From Paraburkholderia aspalathi (GTDB lineage Bacteria; Pseudomonadota; Gammaproteobacteria; Burkholderiales; Burkholderiaceae), in the NCBI RefSeq assembly GCF_900116445.1, contig NZ_FPBH01000041.1, positions 1 through 64,000 of the forward strand: 64,000 bases of DNA, given 5' to 3'. Below the pieces are notes generated by a model. It was not told the origin of the DNA and did no database searches. It was given only the letters and a program-made list of their open reading frames with translations. The stretch's first letter is position 1; every line of letters begins with the position of its first letter. Position numbers and translations under genes: made by a program. Below, piece by piece: positions 51,026-59,588 of the stretch.

Positions 51026-52672
51026 ATGACTATTCATCGGTGTGGTGCTTTGCTCGCGCTGTCATTTTCCATATGCGTTGTGAGCACCGAATCCTTTGCC
51101 GCTGGAAGCGGCGTCGGTAACGGGAACGGCGTCGCAATAGTGTTCTTTCTTGCCTTCGTTCTTGCGACACTGGCTATTACCTACTGGGCCGCGAAGCGCA
51201 CCAGATCGACCGACGATTTCTACGCGGCTGGCGGCGAGATAACGGCGTTTCAGAATGGTCTTGCAATCGCGGGTGACTTCATGTCGGCCGGTGCGTTCCT
51301 TGGCCTGACAGCTTTGGTGTTCAGTAGCGGATTTGATGGTCTGGTCTATGCAGTTGGGTATTCGACGGGGATGCCGATTGTTGTCTTTCTGGTGGCAACC
51401 AGGCTGCGAAAACTCGGTAAGTATACGGTCGCAGATGCGGTTTCCGTGCGTCTTGGCGAGAAGCCGATTCGCATCTTCTCGGCCTGCGCATCGCTATGCA
51501 TTGTTTCGTTGTATCTCATCGCGCAAATGGTAGGGGCGGGGCAGTTGATCAAGCTGCTGTTCGGCATCGACTACATATACGCCGAAATCCTTGTAGGCAC
51601 GCTCATGATGTTTTATGTGGCCTTCGGAGGCATGGTCGCCACGACCTGGGTACAGCTCGTCAAGGCAGCGTTGCTGCTGACCGGCACACTTGTGATGAGC
51701 TTTCTGGTTTTGCGGCAATTCGACTTCAGCTTCTCCGAACTGTTGCGGCGCGCGGTGGAGATTCATCCAAAGGGCAATGCGATCCTGAGCCCCCAGTTTC
51801 TGGCCAGAGATCCCGTATCGGGATTCTCGTTGGGTCTCGCGGTGATGTTCGGTACTTCAGGCCTGCCGCATATTCTCATGCGCTTCTTCACGGTTCCTGA
51901 TGCACGGGCCGCACGGGGGTCAGTATTTTGGGCCAGTGTATTTATGAACATATTCTTCGCCCTAGTGTTTGTCATCGGATTCGGATCTATCGCTCTGGTC
52001 GCCTCTAATCCGGACTTTCTGGATGCCGCGGGCAAGCCGCTGGGCGGGATAAACATGGTTGCCGTCCATCTTGCGAAGGCGGTGGGGGGAGACGCGTTGT
52101 TGGGGTTTATCTCGGCAGTTGCATTTGCCACCATCCTTGCGGTTGTGTCGGGATTGACGCTTGCCGGTTCTTCAGCGGTTTCGCATGACCTCTACGCCTG
52201 TGTGTTCCGCAAAGGTACGGCAAGTCAAGTGGATGAAGTGCGAGTATCGAGGATATCGACTTTGGTACTGGGCGTGGTCGCGGTGGTGTTGGGCATTGCA
52301 TTCAGGACACAGAATGTGGCTTATATGCTTGGGCTCACGTTCTCGGTCGCCTGTAGCTCGACTTTTCCAGTGTTACTGCTTGCCCTTTACTGGAAACGAT
52401 TGACCACGTTTGGGGCCGTTGCGGGAGGAACTGTCGGCTTGGTCTCCGCCGTATTGCTGACCATCGCAGGCCCGGCCGTCTGGGTGCATGTTATGGGGAA
52501 TGCGAAGCCACTTTTCTCGATCGATCCGCCGACGATAGTGACTATGCCGCTCGCTTTTGTGACGTGCTGGCTGGTATCCGTGCTGGACCGCAGCAAACAG
52601 GCAGATACTGATCGGGCGCGGAGTGCTGTTCCACAAGAGCGTCGGGTGTTCGCGGGGCCGGTTGGCCACTAG
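51026..52672 (+). CDS. ActP-like sodium:solute (acid) symporter
   Basis: A 548-residue SSS family transporter with an N-terminal signal-like helix and about 13 transmembrane segments. RSTDDFYAAGGEITAFQNGLAIAGDFMSAGAFLGL (residue about 58, in parts), YTVADAVSVRLGEKPIRIF and GFSLGLAVMFGTSGLPHILMRFFTVPDARAARGS are typical of ActP acetate/monocarboxylate symporters. The gene follows the DUF485-like partner and ends the PrpD-CaaD operon, so it probably imports the short-chain acid that the operon breaks down. The start ATG at 51026 follows GGTGACCTGCT. Confidence 0.9.
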   Translation: MTIHRCGALLALSFSICVVSTESFAAGSGVGNGNGVAIVFFLAFVLATLAITYWAAKRTRSTDDFYAAGGEITAFQNGLAIAGDFMSAGAFLGLTALVFSSGFDGLVYAVGYSTGMPIVVFLVATRLRKLGKYTVADAVSVRLGEKPIRIFSACASLCIVSLYLIAQMVGAGQLIKLLFGIDYIYAEILVGTLMMFYVAFGGMVATTWVQLVKAALLLTGTLVMSFLVLRQFDFSFSELLRRAVEIHPKGNAILSPQFLARDPVSGFSLGLAVMFGTSGLPHILMRFFTVPDARAARGSVFWASVFMNIFFALVFVIGFGSIALVASNPDFLDAAGKPLGGINMVAVHLAKAVGGDALLGFISAVAFATILAVVSGLTLAGSSAVSHDLYACVFRKGTASQVDEVRVSRISTLVLGVVAVVLGIAFRTQNVAYMLGLTFSVACSSTFPVLLLALYWKRLTTFGAVAGGTVGLVSAVLLTIAGPAVWVHVMGNAKPLFSIDPPTIVTMPLAFVTCWLVSVLDRSKQADTDRARSAVPQERRVFAGPVGH

Positions 52673-52994
52673 ATTCAGGAACGGCGGCGCATGAAAGTCG
52701 GATCGCCGTCAGGCAGTTGAGATTGCGAGCCAGTCAGTGCGGTGTTCCGGCGCGGGGAAAAGTGGCACTGCGTGTGTTCGGTTCGAAGGCGGATCCGCGA
52801 GGTCCGCCTTGCCCGTTTACGCTGCGTCTTTGCGTTGGATGCAAAACGTCTGAACTTTGGACTGTCTCGAACCTATCTGGCGTTTGCGGAAATGACCAAT
52901 GGGAATTGTATCCGTTGGATGTTTAATTTCGCTTTGATGTAGGATGGAAGAGAAGTTCTATCAAGGTTGTGGACATTTCATACAGGTGCGAAGC
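52673..52994. other. 322-base gap after the symporter, with hairpin
   Basis: No gene is called. A perfect 8-bp stem at 52786-52810 is the only clear feature. A promoter for the LysR gene at 52995 should lie here but is not recognisable. Confidence 0.45.
52786..52810 (+). terminator. Hairpin after the symporter gene
   Basis: AAGGCGGA (52786-52793) and TCCGCCTT (52803-52810) form a perfect 8-bp stem with a 9-base loop, 113 bases after the symporter stop. No T-tract directly follows; possible terminator. Confidence 0.45.
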
Positions 52995-53882
52995 ATGGAC
53001 GTTGCCGACCTCAAGGTCTTCGAAGCCGTAGCTCGTCATGGCAGTATGAACCGGGCGGCTACCGAGCTAAATACCGTTCAGTCGAACGTGACAGCGCGAA
53101 TTCGAGCTCTGGAGCGGGAGGTCGGAGTCGTTCTCTTTCAGCGCCATGTGCGCGGCGTGAGCTTGACCCCTGCGGGGCAGCGCTTGCTCCCGTATGCCGC
53201 GCGTATCGCGAAGCTCATTACGGATGCCAGGATAGCTGCGCTGGATGACGGCGCACCGGGAGGCGCTCTCACACTTGGAACGCTCGAGACGACGGCGGCG
53301 CTTAGGCTTTCTCCGATATTGAGTAATTTTGCTCGAATGTATCCGCAGGTTCGGCTATCCCTGACGACCGGAACGAGTTGCGGTCTCACTGCCGATGTAG
53401 CGGAATGTCGGCTGGATGGGGCATTCATAGCAGGTCCGCTGGACCATCCGGACCTTCACACCGAGACGGTCTTTCATGAGGAACTGGTTCTGGTCACACC
53501 GCGCACCATGCGCTCGCTGGAGGTGATCAGATCGGTACCGGACCTTAAAACAATTGTCTTCCGTTTGGGTTGCTCTTACCGTCAGCGGCTCGACACCTTG
53601 CTTACCGAAATGGGGGTGCTCACGGCCGCGCCGCTCGAATTTGGTTCTATGGATGCGATCATTGCCTGCGTCGCTGCGGGTATTGGTATCACGCTTTTGC
53701 CACGAGGCGTGGTCTCGACGGCAGCGGAACAGGATCTCGTCAGTATCCACACGATATCGCCAGAGACGGCGCACGTCGAAACGCTGTTTATCCGGCGGCA
53801 TGATGCTTATGTCTCGAGTGCAATGCAGGCTTTCGTTGACGTGGCACGGTCCCAGCTCGGGCCGATGATGGCCGCCGCATAG
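52995..53882 (+). CDS. LysR family regulator, paralogue B
   Basis: A 295-residue LTTR, about 80% identical by eye to the protein at 40384 (first 60 residues differ at six positions). HTH MNRAATELNTVQSNVTARIRALE; effector domain LSLTTGTSCGLTADVAECRLDGAFIAG. The ATG at 52995 matches the paralogue's start; an upstream in-frame ATG at 52944 adds 17 residues without support. It follows the symporter gene and closes the catabolic block; the pair may control the operons at both ends. Confidence 0.9.
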   Translation: MDVADLKVFEAVARHGSMNRAATELNTVQSNVTARIRALEREVGVVLFQRHVRGVSLTPAGQRLLPYAARIAKLITDARIAALDDGAPGGALTLGTLETTAALRLSPILSNFARMYPQVRLSLTTGTSCGLTADVAECRLDGAFIAGPLDHPDLHTETVFHEELVLVTPRTMRSLEVIRSVPDLKTIVFRLGCSYRQRLDTLLTEMGVLTAAPLEFGSMDAIIACVAAGIGITLLPRGVVSTAAEQDLVSIHTISPETAHVETLFIRRHDAYVSSAMQAFVDVARSQLGPMMAAA

Positions 53883-54338
53883 ACGCGGGGCCCATAGCCG
53901 TTCGCGATTCAGTCTGCCTGTTTGAAGGCATGATGTGTCGATTTATGCCGAATTCCGGTCGATGGTTTTAATCTGGAGTTGACTTACCCGCAGACAGCAC
54001 AGCGCGTCAATTCCGACGTGAATAACGCTTCGCCTTCTGTCGTCTTTGCAGCTCTCTCTCCCGTTTATTTTTCTTCAGAAGCTAACTCACGGTTAGCAGC
54101 GATGGTGCTTTTCTGATCAGCGCCGGTGCCTGTTCGTCTCCGTGATTAGCCAGGCGACACTGTTGCGCAGACGGCAACAGAATACGTAACCTGTTCACTT
54201 GTTCTCGGCAAGCTACCTGGATACGATAACTGCGTGAGCGTCGCCAATATGATCGCCACGCCACGAACAAATCCGTTAGTGATCCTGACACAATTCAAAC
54301 ATTTGTCGCACGCACATGCCACACTCATGGAGTCTGAT
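53883..54338. other. 456-base gap between LysR and YceI genes
   Basis: No gene is called. It contains two hairpins: GCTAAC-N5-GTTAGC (54081-54097) and CTGTTGC-N7-GCAACAG (54160-54180). Base composition falls compared with neighbouring genes; the first part is T-rich. A plus-strand frame from 54234 leads into the YceI gene but lacks coding support before 54327. Confidence 0.5.
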
Positions 54339-54917
54339 TTGAACAAGCACCTGATTGCAGTCGGCATTCTTGCCGTGATCGCCGGCTCAGCCATGGCGAC
54401 CCCGACAACTTACAACCTTGACCCGAGGCACACTTATCCGAGTTTCGAAGCCGACCATTTTGGCGGTATTTCGGTGTGGCGGGGCAAGTTCACGAAAAGC
54501 AGCGGCGTAGTGACGCTTGACGTCGCGGCGAAGACTGGCACGGTCGACGTGTCGATTGACACCGCGTCGATCGACACCGGAAATGTGCCACTCGATACGC
54601 GCGTGAGGTCGGCAGATTTCCTCGATGCCAGCAAATACCCGAGCGCGACATTCAAAGGCAGTGCGCTCCGTTTTGACGGCGACACGCCGGTCGAAGTCTC
54701 AGGTGACTTTACGTTTCACGGGGTAACCAAGCCGCTGACGTTGAAGATTGATTCGTTCAAGTGCTTCATGAACCCGTTGATCAAGAAAGAAGTGTGCGGT
54801 GCAGAAGCCAGCGCACAATTCGACCGCGCGGACTACGGCGTTGCTTGGGGCACCAATTACGGTTTCAAGACGCTGACCCGCCTGCAGATTCAGGTTGAAG
54901 GCGTGAAGGCGGATTAG
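54339..54917 (+). CDS. YceI family periplasmic protein
   Basis: A 192-residue exported lipocalin-like protein. From a TTG start at 54339 it has a regular signal peptide (NKHLIAVGILAVIAGSAMA), and GGAG lies six bases before the TTG; an ATG at 54327 is in frame 12 bases upstream. The mature part TYNLDPRHTYPSFEADHFGGISVWRGKF and VEVSGDFTFHGVTKPLTLKI are diagnostic. YceI proteins bind isoprenoid-type lipids; periplasmic stress or quinone precursor binding are the usual suggestions. It converges on the TetR gene at 54976. Confidence 0.88.
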   Translation: MNKHLIAVGILAVIAGSAMATPTTYNLDPRHTYPSFEADHFGGISVWRGKFTKSSGVVTLDVAAKTGTVDVSIDTASIDTGNVPLDTRVRSADFLDASKYPSATFKGSALRFDGDTPVEVSGDFTFHGVTKPLTLKIDSFKCFMNPLIKKEVCGAEASAQFDRADYGVAWGTNYGFKTLTRLQIQVEGVKAD

Positions 54918-54923
54918 TCTGTA

Positions 54924-54952
54924 GGCGGCATCGACAACTACCCGGTGCCGCC
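54924..54952. terminator. Hairpin between convergent yceI-like and tetR genes
   Basis: GGCGGCA (54924-54930) and TGCCGCC (54946-54952) form a perfect 7-bp stem with a 15-base loop in the 58-base convergent gap. It may end transcription from both sides, but no T-tract is visible. Confidence 0.45.
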
Positions 54953-54975
54953 ATCGCGAACGTAACTTTCCGTCC

Positions 54976-55581
54976 TTATTCGCCACTTCCCTGAGTCGGT
55001 GTCCTTAGCAAAACGAAAAACGGCCGAACCACCCCGCTCAGCAGTTCACGGTCGGGATTGGCGCGGGCCAGAACCCGGAGGCCCAGGATAGTGCTCAGTG
55101 CCAGCCGCGCGATGTCGGCTGGAGGTTGCGAGGTAAGGATTGATCCGTCGCGCTGCCCAGCCGCGACACATTCGCGGACACATTTTTCGATTTCGCCAAA
55201 CACCCCGGTTACAACATCTCTGAAGCCCTGGTCGTGCGGCGCCACTTCCAGCGCCGTGTTCACGACAAAACACCCCTTGTGAAGCGTGTCGGCGAGCGCT
55301 TCGTCAATCGTCGCGTCGAAGTACCGCTCCAATGCCCGTAAGGGCGGCTCATCGCCTCCGAAAATCACCGAGCAGGTCTCAAGCGCCAGACGGACATACC
55401 GATCGAGCACGAGACGGTAGATGGCTCTCTTATCACCGAACGCGTTGTAGAGGCTTGGCGTAGTCATTCCGGTGAGGTCGGCGAGGTCGCGCATCGATGT
55501 CGCCTCATAGCCGTTATTCCAGAAGCGCTGCATTGCGGCTTCGAGCACCGTGTCTTCGTCGAATTCCCTGGGCCTGGCCAT
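54976..55581 (-). CDS. TetR/AcrR family regulator
   Basis: A 201-residue repressor. N-terminus MARPREFDEDTVLEAAMQRFWNNGYEATSMRDLADLTGM, HTH MRDLADLTGMTTPSLYNAF; C-terminal TetR_C domain with LHKGCFVVNTALEVAPHD. The frame is open to 55731, but the ATG at 55581 has AAGGA 5 bases upstream and begins at the family start. It is divergent from the wrbA-like remnant at 55773; in many bacteria such TetR proteins regulate a flavodoxin-like quinone reductase, so the remnant was probably its target. Confidence 0.9.
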   Translation of the reverse strand: MARPREFDEDTVLEAAMQRFWNNGYEATSMRDLADLTGMTTPSLYNAFGDKRAIYRLVLDRYVRLALETCSVIFGGDEPPLRALERYFDATIDEALADTLHKGCFVVNTALEVAPHDQGFRDVVTGVFGEIEKCVRECVAAGQRDGSILTSQPPADIARLALSTILGLRVLARANPDRELLSGVVRPFFVLLRTPTQGSGE

Positions 55582-55772
55582 CTGGATCCTTCGGTTAGTG
55601 GTGAGAGTGAACAACCCAAAACTCATTTTATCGCGATCGTCACAAAAAACTGTTGCGGGTTTTCTGACGTTCGTCATAAAATACGTGGAGTCGATGTCGC
55701 ACCCGGCCTCGACCGTCGAACTGCAGCGCATCTCAACCGATCCGCATTGCCCCAGGGCAAGGAAAATTCATC

Positions 55773-55880
55773 ATGGTGAAAGTATTTGCTCTCCGCGACT
55801 CCACCCACGGACACGCCGAAAAACTTGCACGAGTTATGGCCGATGGCGCGCGTTCGGAGGGTGCAGACGTGACGGTAAAG
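55773..55880 (+). pseudogene. 5' remnant of a wrbA-like NAD(P)H:quinone oxidoreductase gene
   Basis: The first 35 codons read VKVFALRDSTHGHAEKLAR then DGARSEGADVTVK, the start of a WrbA/flavodoxin-like protein with its FMN phosphate loop (STHGHAEKLA). After this the similarity stops abruptly, and the frame continues without interruption into the signal peptide and body of an alpha/beta hydrolase. The remnant keeps its own AAGGA Shine-Dalgarno and ATG and its divergent TetR neighbour. It looks like a gene cut by a recombination event that brought in the hydrolase. Confidence 0.65.
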
Positions 55881-55955
55881 TGTGACTGGCGTCACGGCAT
55901 CCTGCGTCCGTTCTCGAATCGGGGATGCCCGTCCCCCCAGCCTAAGGAGCTGGGC

Positions 55956-56909
55956 ATGTCCGCAGCCGTTTCGTCCACGTTCTCCCGCCGTTTCCGCCGA
56001 GTCGTCGCCGGTCTTGCCGTCAGCCTGGTGCTGGGCACCGTGTCGGCGTACGCGGCGCCCACGCCTTTTCCGGCCGACTTCCGCACCTCGCAGGTGGTGA
56101 ACGACGACGCGACGATCAACGTCCGCGTCGGCGGCCACGGACCCGCGGTCGTGCTGATTCACGGCTTCGGCGAGACCGGCGACATGTGGTCGCCGATGGC
56201 CGCCGCGCTCGAGAAGGATCACACCGTCATCGTGCCCGACCTGCGCGGCATGGGCCTGTCCTCGCACCCCGCCGGCGGCTACGACAAGTGGACTCAGGCC
56301 GGCGACATCCGCGCCGTGCTCGACAAGCTCGGCATCGATCGCGCCGACATCGTGGGCCACGACATCGGCGTGATGGTCGCGTACGCCTACGCGGCACGCT
56401 ATCCGGACAAAACAACCCGCCTCGTCGTGATCGATTCGCCGGTACCCGGCATCCCGCCATGGAACCAGATCGTGCGCATGCCTGCGTTGTGGCACTTCAA
56501 CTTCGGCGGCCGGGACGCCGAGCGCCTGGTCGCCGGCCGCGAGCGCATCTACCTCGACCGCTTCTGGGACGAGTTCGCCGGCGATCCGTCGAAGATCGAC
56601 GAAGCGACCCGCCGCCACTACGCCGCGATCTACGCCAGACCTGGCGCGATGCATTCAGCGTTCGCCCAGTTCCTCGCGATCGACCAGAAGGATGATGCCG
56701 ACAACCTCAAGGCGATGCAGACGAAGCTGACGATGCCGGTGCTCGCGATCGGCGCAGAGAAGGCCTTCGGCGCCAACGTAGCGGTCCAGATGCGCAACGC
56801 GGCGACGAACGTGCAGGAAGTCATCGTGCCGAACGCCGGTCACTGGCTAATGGAGGAGGCACCTGCGCCGACAATCGCAGCGGTACAGAACTTCCTCGCA
56901 GCGAACTGA
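55956..56909 (+). CDS. Exported alpha/beta hydrolase
   Basis: A 317-residue alpha/beta hydrolase with a signal peptide ending TVSAYAAP (cleavage near residue 30). Oxyanion region VVLIHGFGETGDMW; nucleophile elbow in ADIVGHDIGVMVAYAYA, where the residue between His and Ile is Asp (G-H-D-I-G), as in haloalkane dehalogenases and epoxide hydrolases; catalytic His near NAGHWLMEEAP. So it is an epoxide hydrolase/dehalogenase-like enzyme. The ATG at 55956 has AAGGAGCTGGGC upstream. GC content is visibly higher than in neighbours, and the gene directly follows a wrbA fragment in the same frame, suggesting acquisition. Confidence 0.88.
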   Translation: MSAAVSSTFSRRFRRVVAGLAVSLVLGTVSAYAAPTPFPADFRTSQVVNDDATINVRVGGHGPAVVLIHGFGETGDMWSPMAAALEKDHTVIVPDLRGMGLSSHPAGGYDKWTQAGDIRAVLDKLGIDRADIVGHDIGVMVAYAYAARYPDKTTRLVVIDSPVPGIPPWNQIVRMPALWHFNFGGRDAERLVAGRERIYLDRFWDEFAGDPSKIDEATRRHYAAIYARPGAMHSAFAQFLAIDQKDDADNLKAMQTKLTMPVLAIGAEKAFGANVAVQMRNAATNVQEVIVPNAGHWLMEEAPAPTIAAVQNFLAAN

Positions 56910-57174
56910 GTCCGGCAGCCGCTACTGCACCGCGGCTCTGGCGACGTTCAATGAACGCACGCCAAGCCCGCACTCTTTACGACACAGGTTCGTATCGCTG
57001 GCTTCGGCGGCGTTGCGGGCCTAGTGACTCATGCGTCCGCATCGGGCGCGCCTTCACGCCAGATGAATCAGGCCGTCGCCGCGCACTAGTCGAGCCCCAT
57101 CACACGTCGCCGACGGCTTGGCGTGGTTTAAATTCCGTTATCTGGAGCCGCCCCAAAAAATCGGGAATGCTCTA
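56910..57174. other. 265-base gap after the hydrolase
   Basis: No gene is recognised. It lies between convergent genes (hydrolase and TonB receptor). No clear terminator was identified, and no 3' part of the wrbA-like gene is found here. Confidence 0.45.
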
Positions 57175-59391
57175 TCACCAGGTGTATTTCGCGTTGGCTA
57201 GCACGGTTCGCTCGTTGCCGAATGCGCAGACCGAGTACGATTGGCAGCCGCTGATGTAGTGACGGTCGAACAGGTTTGCCGCATTCAGTGTGAAACGCCA
57301 GTTGCGCATCTGATAGTGGAGTGCCGCGTCGTACAGCGTATAGCTTGCGACCGTCAGCGAGTTGTCCGGCGCACCCGCGGATGCGCTCTGGTAGCGGATC
57401 CCTCCACCGATCCCGAAGCCGGCGAGCGCTCCTGTATGCCATGACCAGTCGGTCCACAGCGACGCCATCTGGCGAGGACGAGGAATGTCGACCGGCCAGT
57501 TGTTCAGCGACGCGTCGTTTGCCTTTACGTTCTTCACGTCCTGATAGATGTATGACGCGATAATGGAGAGTTCGCGCGTGACGTTTCCGACCGCGCTCAG
57601 CTCGATACCGCGCGAACGCACCTCCCCGGTCTGCACGGAAGACGTTCCTGTCGGATCGAGGTTCGTCGGCGCCGGTGTCACGACGTTCGTCTGGTTGATC
57701 TGATAGACCGCTGCGCTCAACATCAGGTTCTTGCGGGCGGGCTGCCAGCGCAGGCCTGCCTCGATCTGCCTGCCGCGCGTCGGCTCGGGCAATCCGCCGC
57801 CGAGCATGTCCACGCCGATGACCGGATTGAACGATGTCGAATAACTAATGTATGGCGACAGCCCGTAGTCGCCTTCGTACGTGAGGCCGACACGACCGGA
57901 GAACGCGCTGACATCCTGTTTCGTCTGCAAGCGGGCCTCGTGGTCATCCAGGCGCGTGTTGACCCAATCCTCGCGGCCGCCGAGCGTCAAGGTCCAGCGG
58001 TTCCATTTGACCTGGTCCTGCGCGTACACGCCGAACGTGTTCATTGTCGTGTACTGGTCCTGGCGGCCGAGCGACGTCGGGCCCGAGAAGATCGCGGTCG
58101 TGACCGGCGTGTAGACCGGGTTGTAAAGGTTTAGCTCTGGCGCCAGCGCGAGCCACACGCTGTCGGTCGTCGTCTGCCGGTTGTACTGAAAGCCGAGCAA
58201 CACAGTATGCTCGAGCTGGCCAGTACCAAAACGTGCCTGCGCGTTGTTGTCGATGTCGAAGCGGCTGTAGTTGGGCTGAAACAGTCCTGCGTAACGCGTG
58301 ATATCGGTCGTGCTACCCTCGGCAAGGCCACCGCCAAAGACCGACGCGTCGCTAAGCGACAGGTGCATCCAGCGCAGGTTCTGGTTTAACGTCCAGATGG
58401 AATCGAGGTTGTGCGAGAACTGGTAGCCGAGCGACCACTGCTTCTTGTGGTAGTCATTGAATGTCGGTTCTCCCGTGTAGACGTCATGCGACAACTGCCC
58501 ATTCGGGTTTGGCAGTACGGTGCCCTGCGCGGGCAGGAAGTTATGCGAAATATCATTCCAGTCTTGCAGGTAGGTCGCCGTGAACGTCAGCGAAGTGCCA
58601 GAATCCGGTCGCCAGCGAAACGACGGCGCAAGCGCGACGCGCTGGTCCGCATTCGGTCCGGTCACCGCGTTGCCGTCGCGCGCGTCGCCAACGAAGCGAT
58701 ATGCGTACTTACCGTCGGCGTCGAGCGTGTCGCCGATGTCGAACATTATCTGCTTGCGCGCGTAGTTGCCGACCTGCACATCCACCTCGCGCACGCGCTC
58801 GCCGTCGGCCCGCTTGCTTTGCACGTCGACGATCGCGCCCGGATCTCCTGCCCCATACAGAACCGACGTCGGCCCGCGTAGGACAGTGATGCTGTCGATC
58901 ATGTACGGGTCGACGCGCCAACTCGCGATGGGTGTTGTATTCGGCGCTTGCAATCCGTCGATGAACAAGGTGGGAGTAAAGCCGCGCAGCACCGCATACA
59001 GGTCCGTGCGGCTGTCGGATCCAAACGATGCGAAGCCTGGTACGTAGCGCAGCGCCTGGTTGAGGTCGGTCGCGCCGGTCATCTCGATCTGCTGCGCAGT
59101 GACGACGTTGATCGTTTGAGGAACCTCGGTGATCGGTGTGTCGGTCTTCGTGCCGGTCACGGTGCGTTTGCCGACGAGCCCGACTGACGCCGCGTTTTCC
59201 ACGTCTTTCACTTTGATTTCCGACAGCGTGACGTCGGGTTTCACATCGGCCTGTACCGCGACGCTTGCCGCTGGCATGTCGTTCGCTGGTTGTGCCACCT
59301 GCGCATTCGCATGGCCCGCAGTCGCTGCGCAAAATATCCCCTTGACTGCCACTGTGATTGCACGCTGCCTCGTGCCCATTGTCCACACCAT
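57175..59391 (-). CDS. TonB-dependent siderophore receptor
   Basis: A 738-residue outer-membrane receptor. Signal peptide with VAVKGIFCAATAGHANAQ; plug domain with TGTKTDTPITEVPQTINVVTAQQIEMTGATDLNQALRYVPG (in parts, from about residue 75) and VLRGPTSVLYGAGDPGAIVDVQSKR; about 22 beta strands; the last residue is Trp (NAKYTW), as for BAM substrates. It resembles ferric-siderophore receptors (FhuE/FpvA/FoxA group) but lacks an N-terminal STN signalling domain. The first ATG upstream is 59442; 59391 has GGAG. It lies downstream of a histidine kinase/response regulator pair on the same strand, so these likely control iron or siderophore uptake. Confidence 0.92.
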   Translation of the reverse strand: MVWTMGTRQRAITVAVKGIFCAATAGHANAQVAQPANDMPAASVAVQADVKPDVTLSEIKVKDVENAASVGLVGKRTVTGTKTDTPITEVPQTINVVTAQQIEMTGATDLNQALRYVPGFASFGSDSRTDLYAVLRGFTPTLFIDGLQAPNTTPIASWRVDPYMIDSITVLRGPTSVLYGAGDPGAIVDVQSKRADGERVREVDVQVGNYARKQIMFDIGDTLDADGKYAYRFVGDARDGNAVTGPNADQRVALAPSFRWRPDSGTSLTFTATYLQDWNDISHNFLPAQGTVLPNPNGQLSHDVYTGEPTFNDYHKKQWSLGYQFSHNLDSIWTLNQNLRWMHLSLSDASVFGGGLAEGSTTDITRYAGLFQPNYSRFDIDNNAQARFGTGQLEHTVLLGFQYNRQTTTDSVWLALAPELNLYNPVYTPVTTAIFSGPTSLGRQDQYTTMNTFGVYAQDQVKWNRWTLTLGGREDWVNTRLDDHEARLQTKQDVSAFSGRVGLTYEGDYGLSPYISYSTSFNPVIGVDMLGGGLPEPTRGRQIEAGLRWQPARKNLMLSAAVYQINQTNVVTPAPTNLDPTGTSSVQTGEVRSRGIELSAVGNVTRELSIIASYIYQDVKNVKANDASLNNWPVDIPRPRQMASLWTDWSWHTGALAGFGIGGGIRYQSASAGAPDNSLTVASYTLYDAALHYQMRNWRFTLNAANLFDRHYISGCQSYSVCAFGNERTVLANAKYTW

Positions 59392-59588
59392 CTTCTGCTG
59401 CTCCGTTTTGCTGGCAGCCTGCTCGGCCGGCCCGTTTGTCAAAGAGCGATAGCCGTCCGGCCGCCGCCTCGTTTGTCTCCGGTGAGCGTCGCACGCTTCA
59501 GTGGCGTGTCTCTCTTCGTTGCATTGCGCATGAGTGTTTCGAGGATATCGGCCGAAAGTTGCATTAGTTTGAAAACAGGCAGGCTACG

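Noticed and set aside
55773..56909. One 378-residue gene covering the wrbA fragment and the hydrolase
   Set aside because: The hydrolase has its own strong Shine-Dalgarno and signal peptide at 55956; a fusion would bury the signal peptide. The upstream part is treated as a remnant.
56951..57259. Possible small gene after the hydrolase
   Set aside because: Overlaps the TonB receptor 3' end antisense; no family features or Shine-Dalgarno.
59392..59588. Fur box before the TonB receptor
   Set aside because: No AT-rich 19-bp palindrome resembling a Fur site was found.
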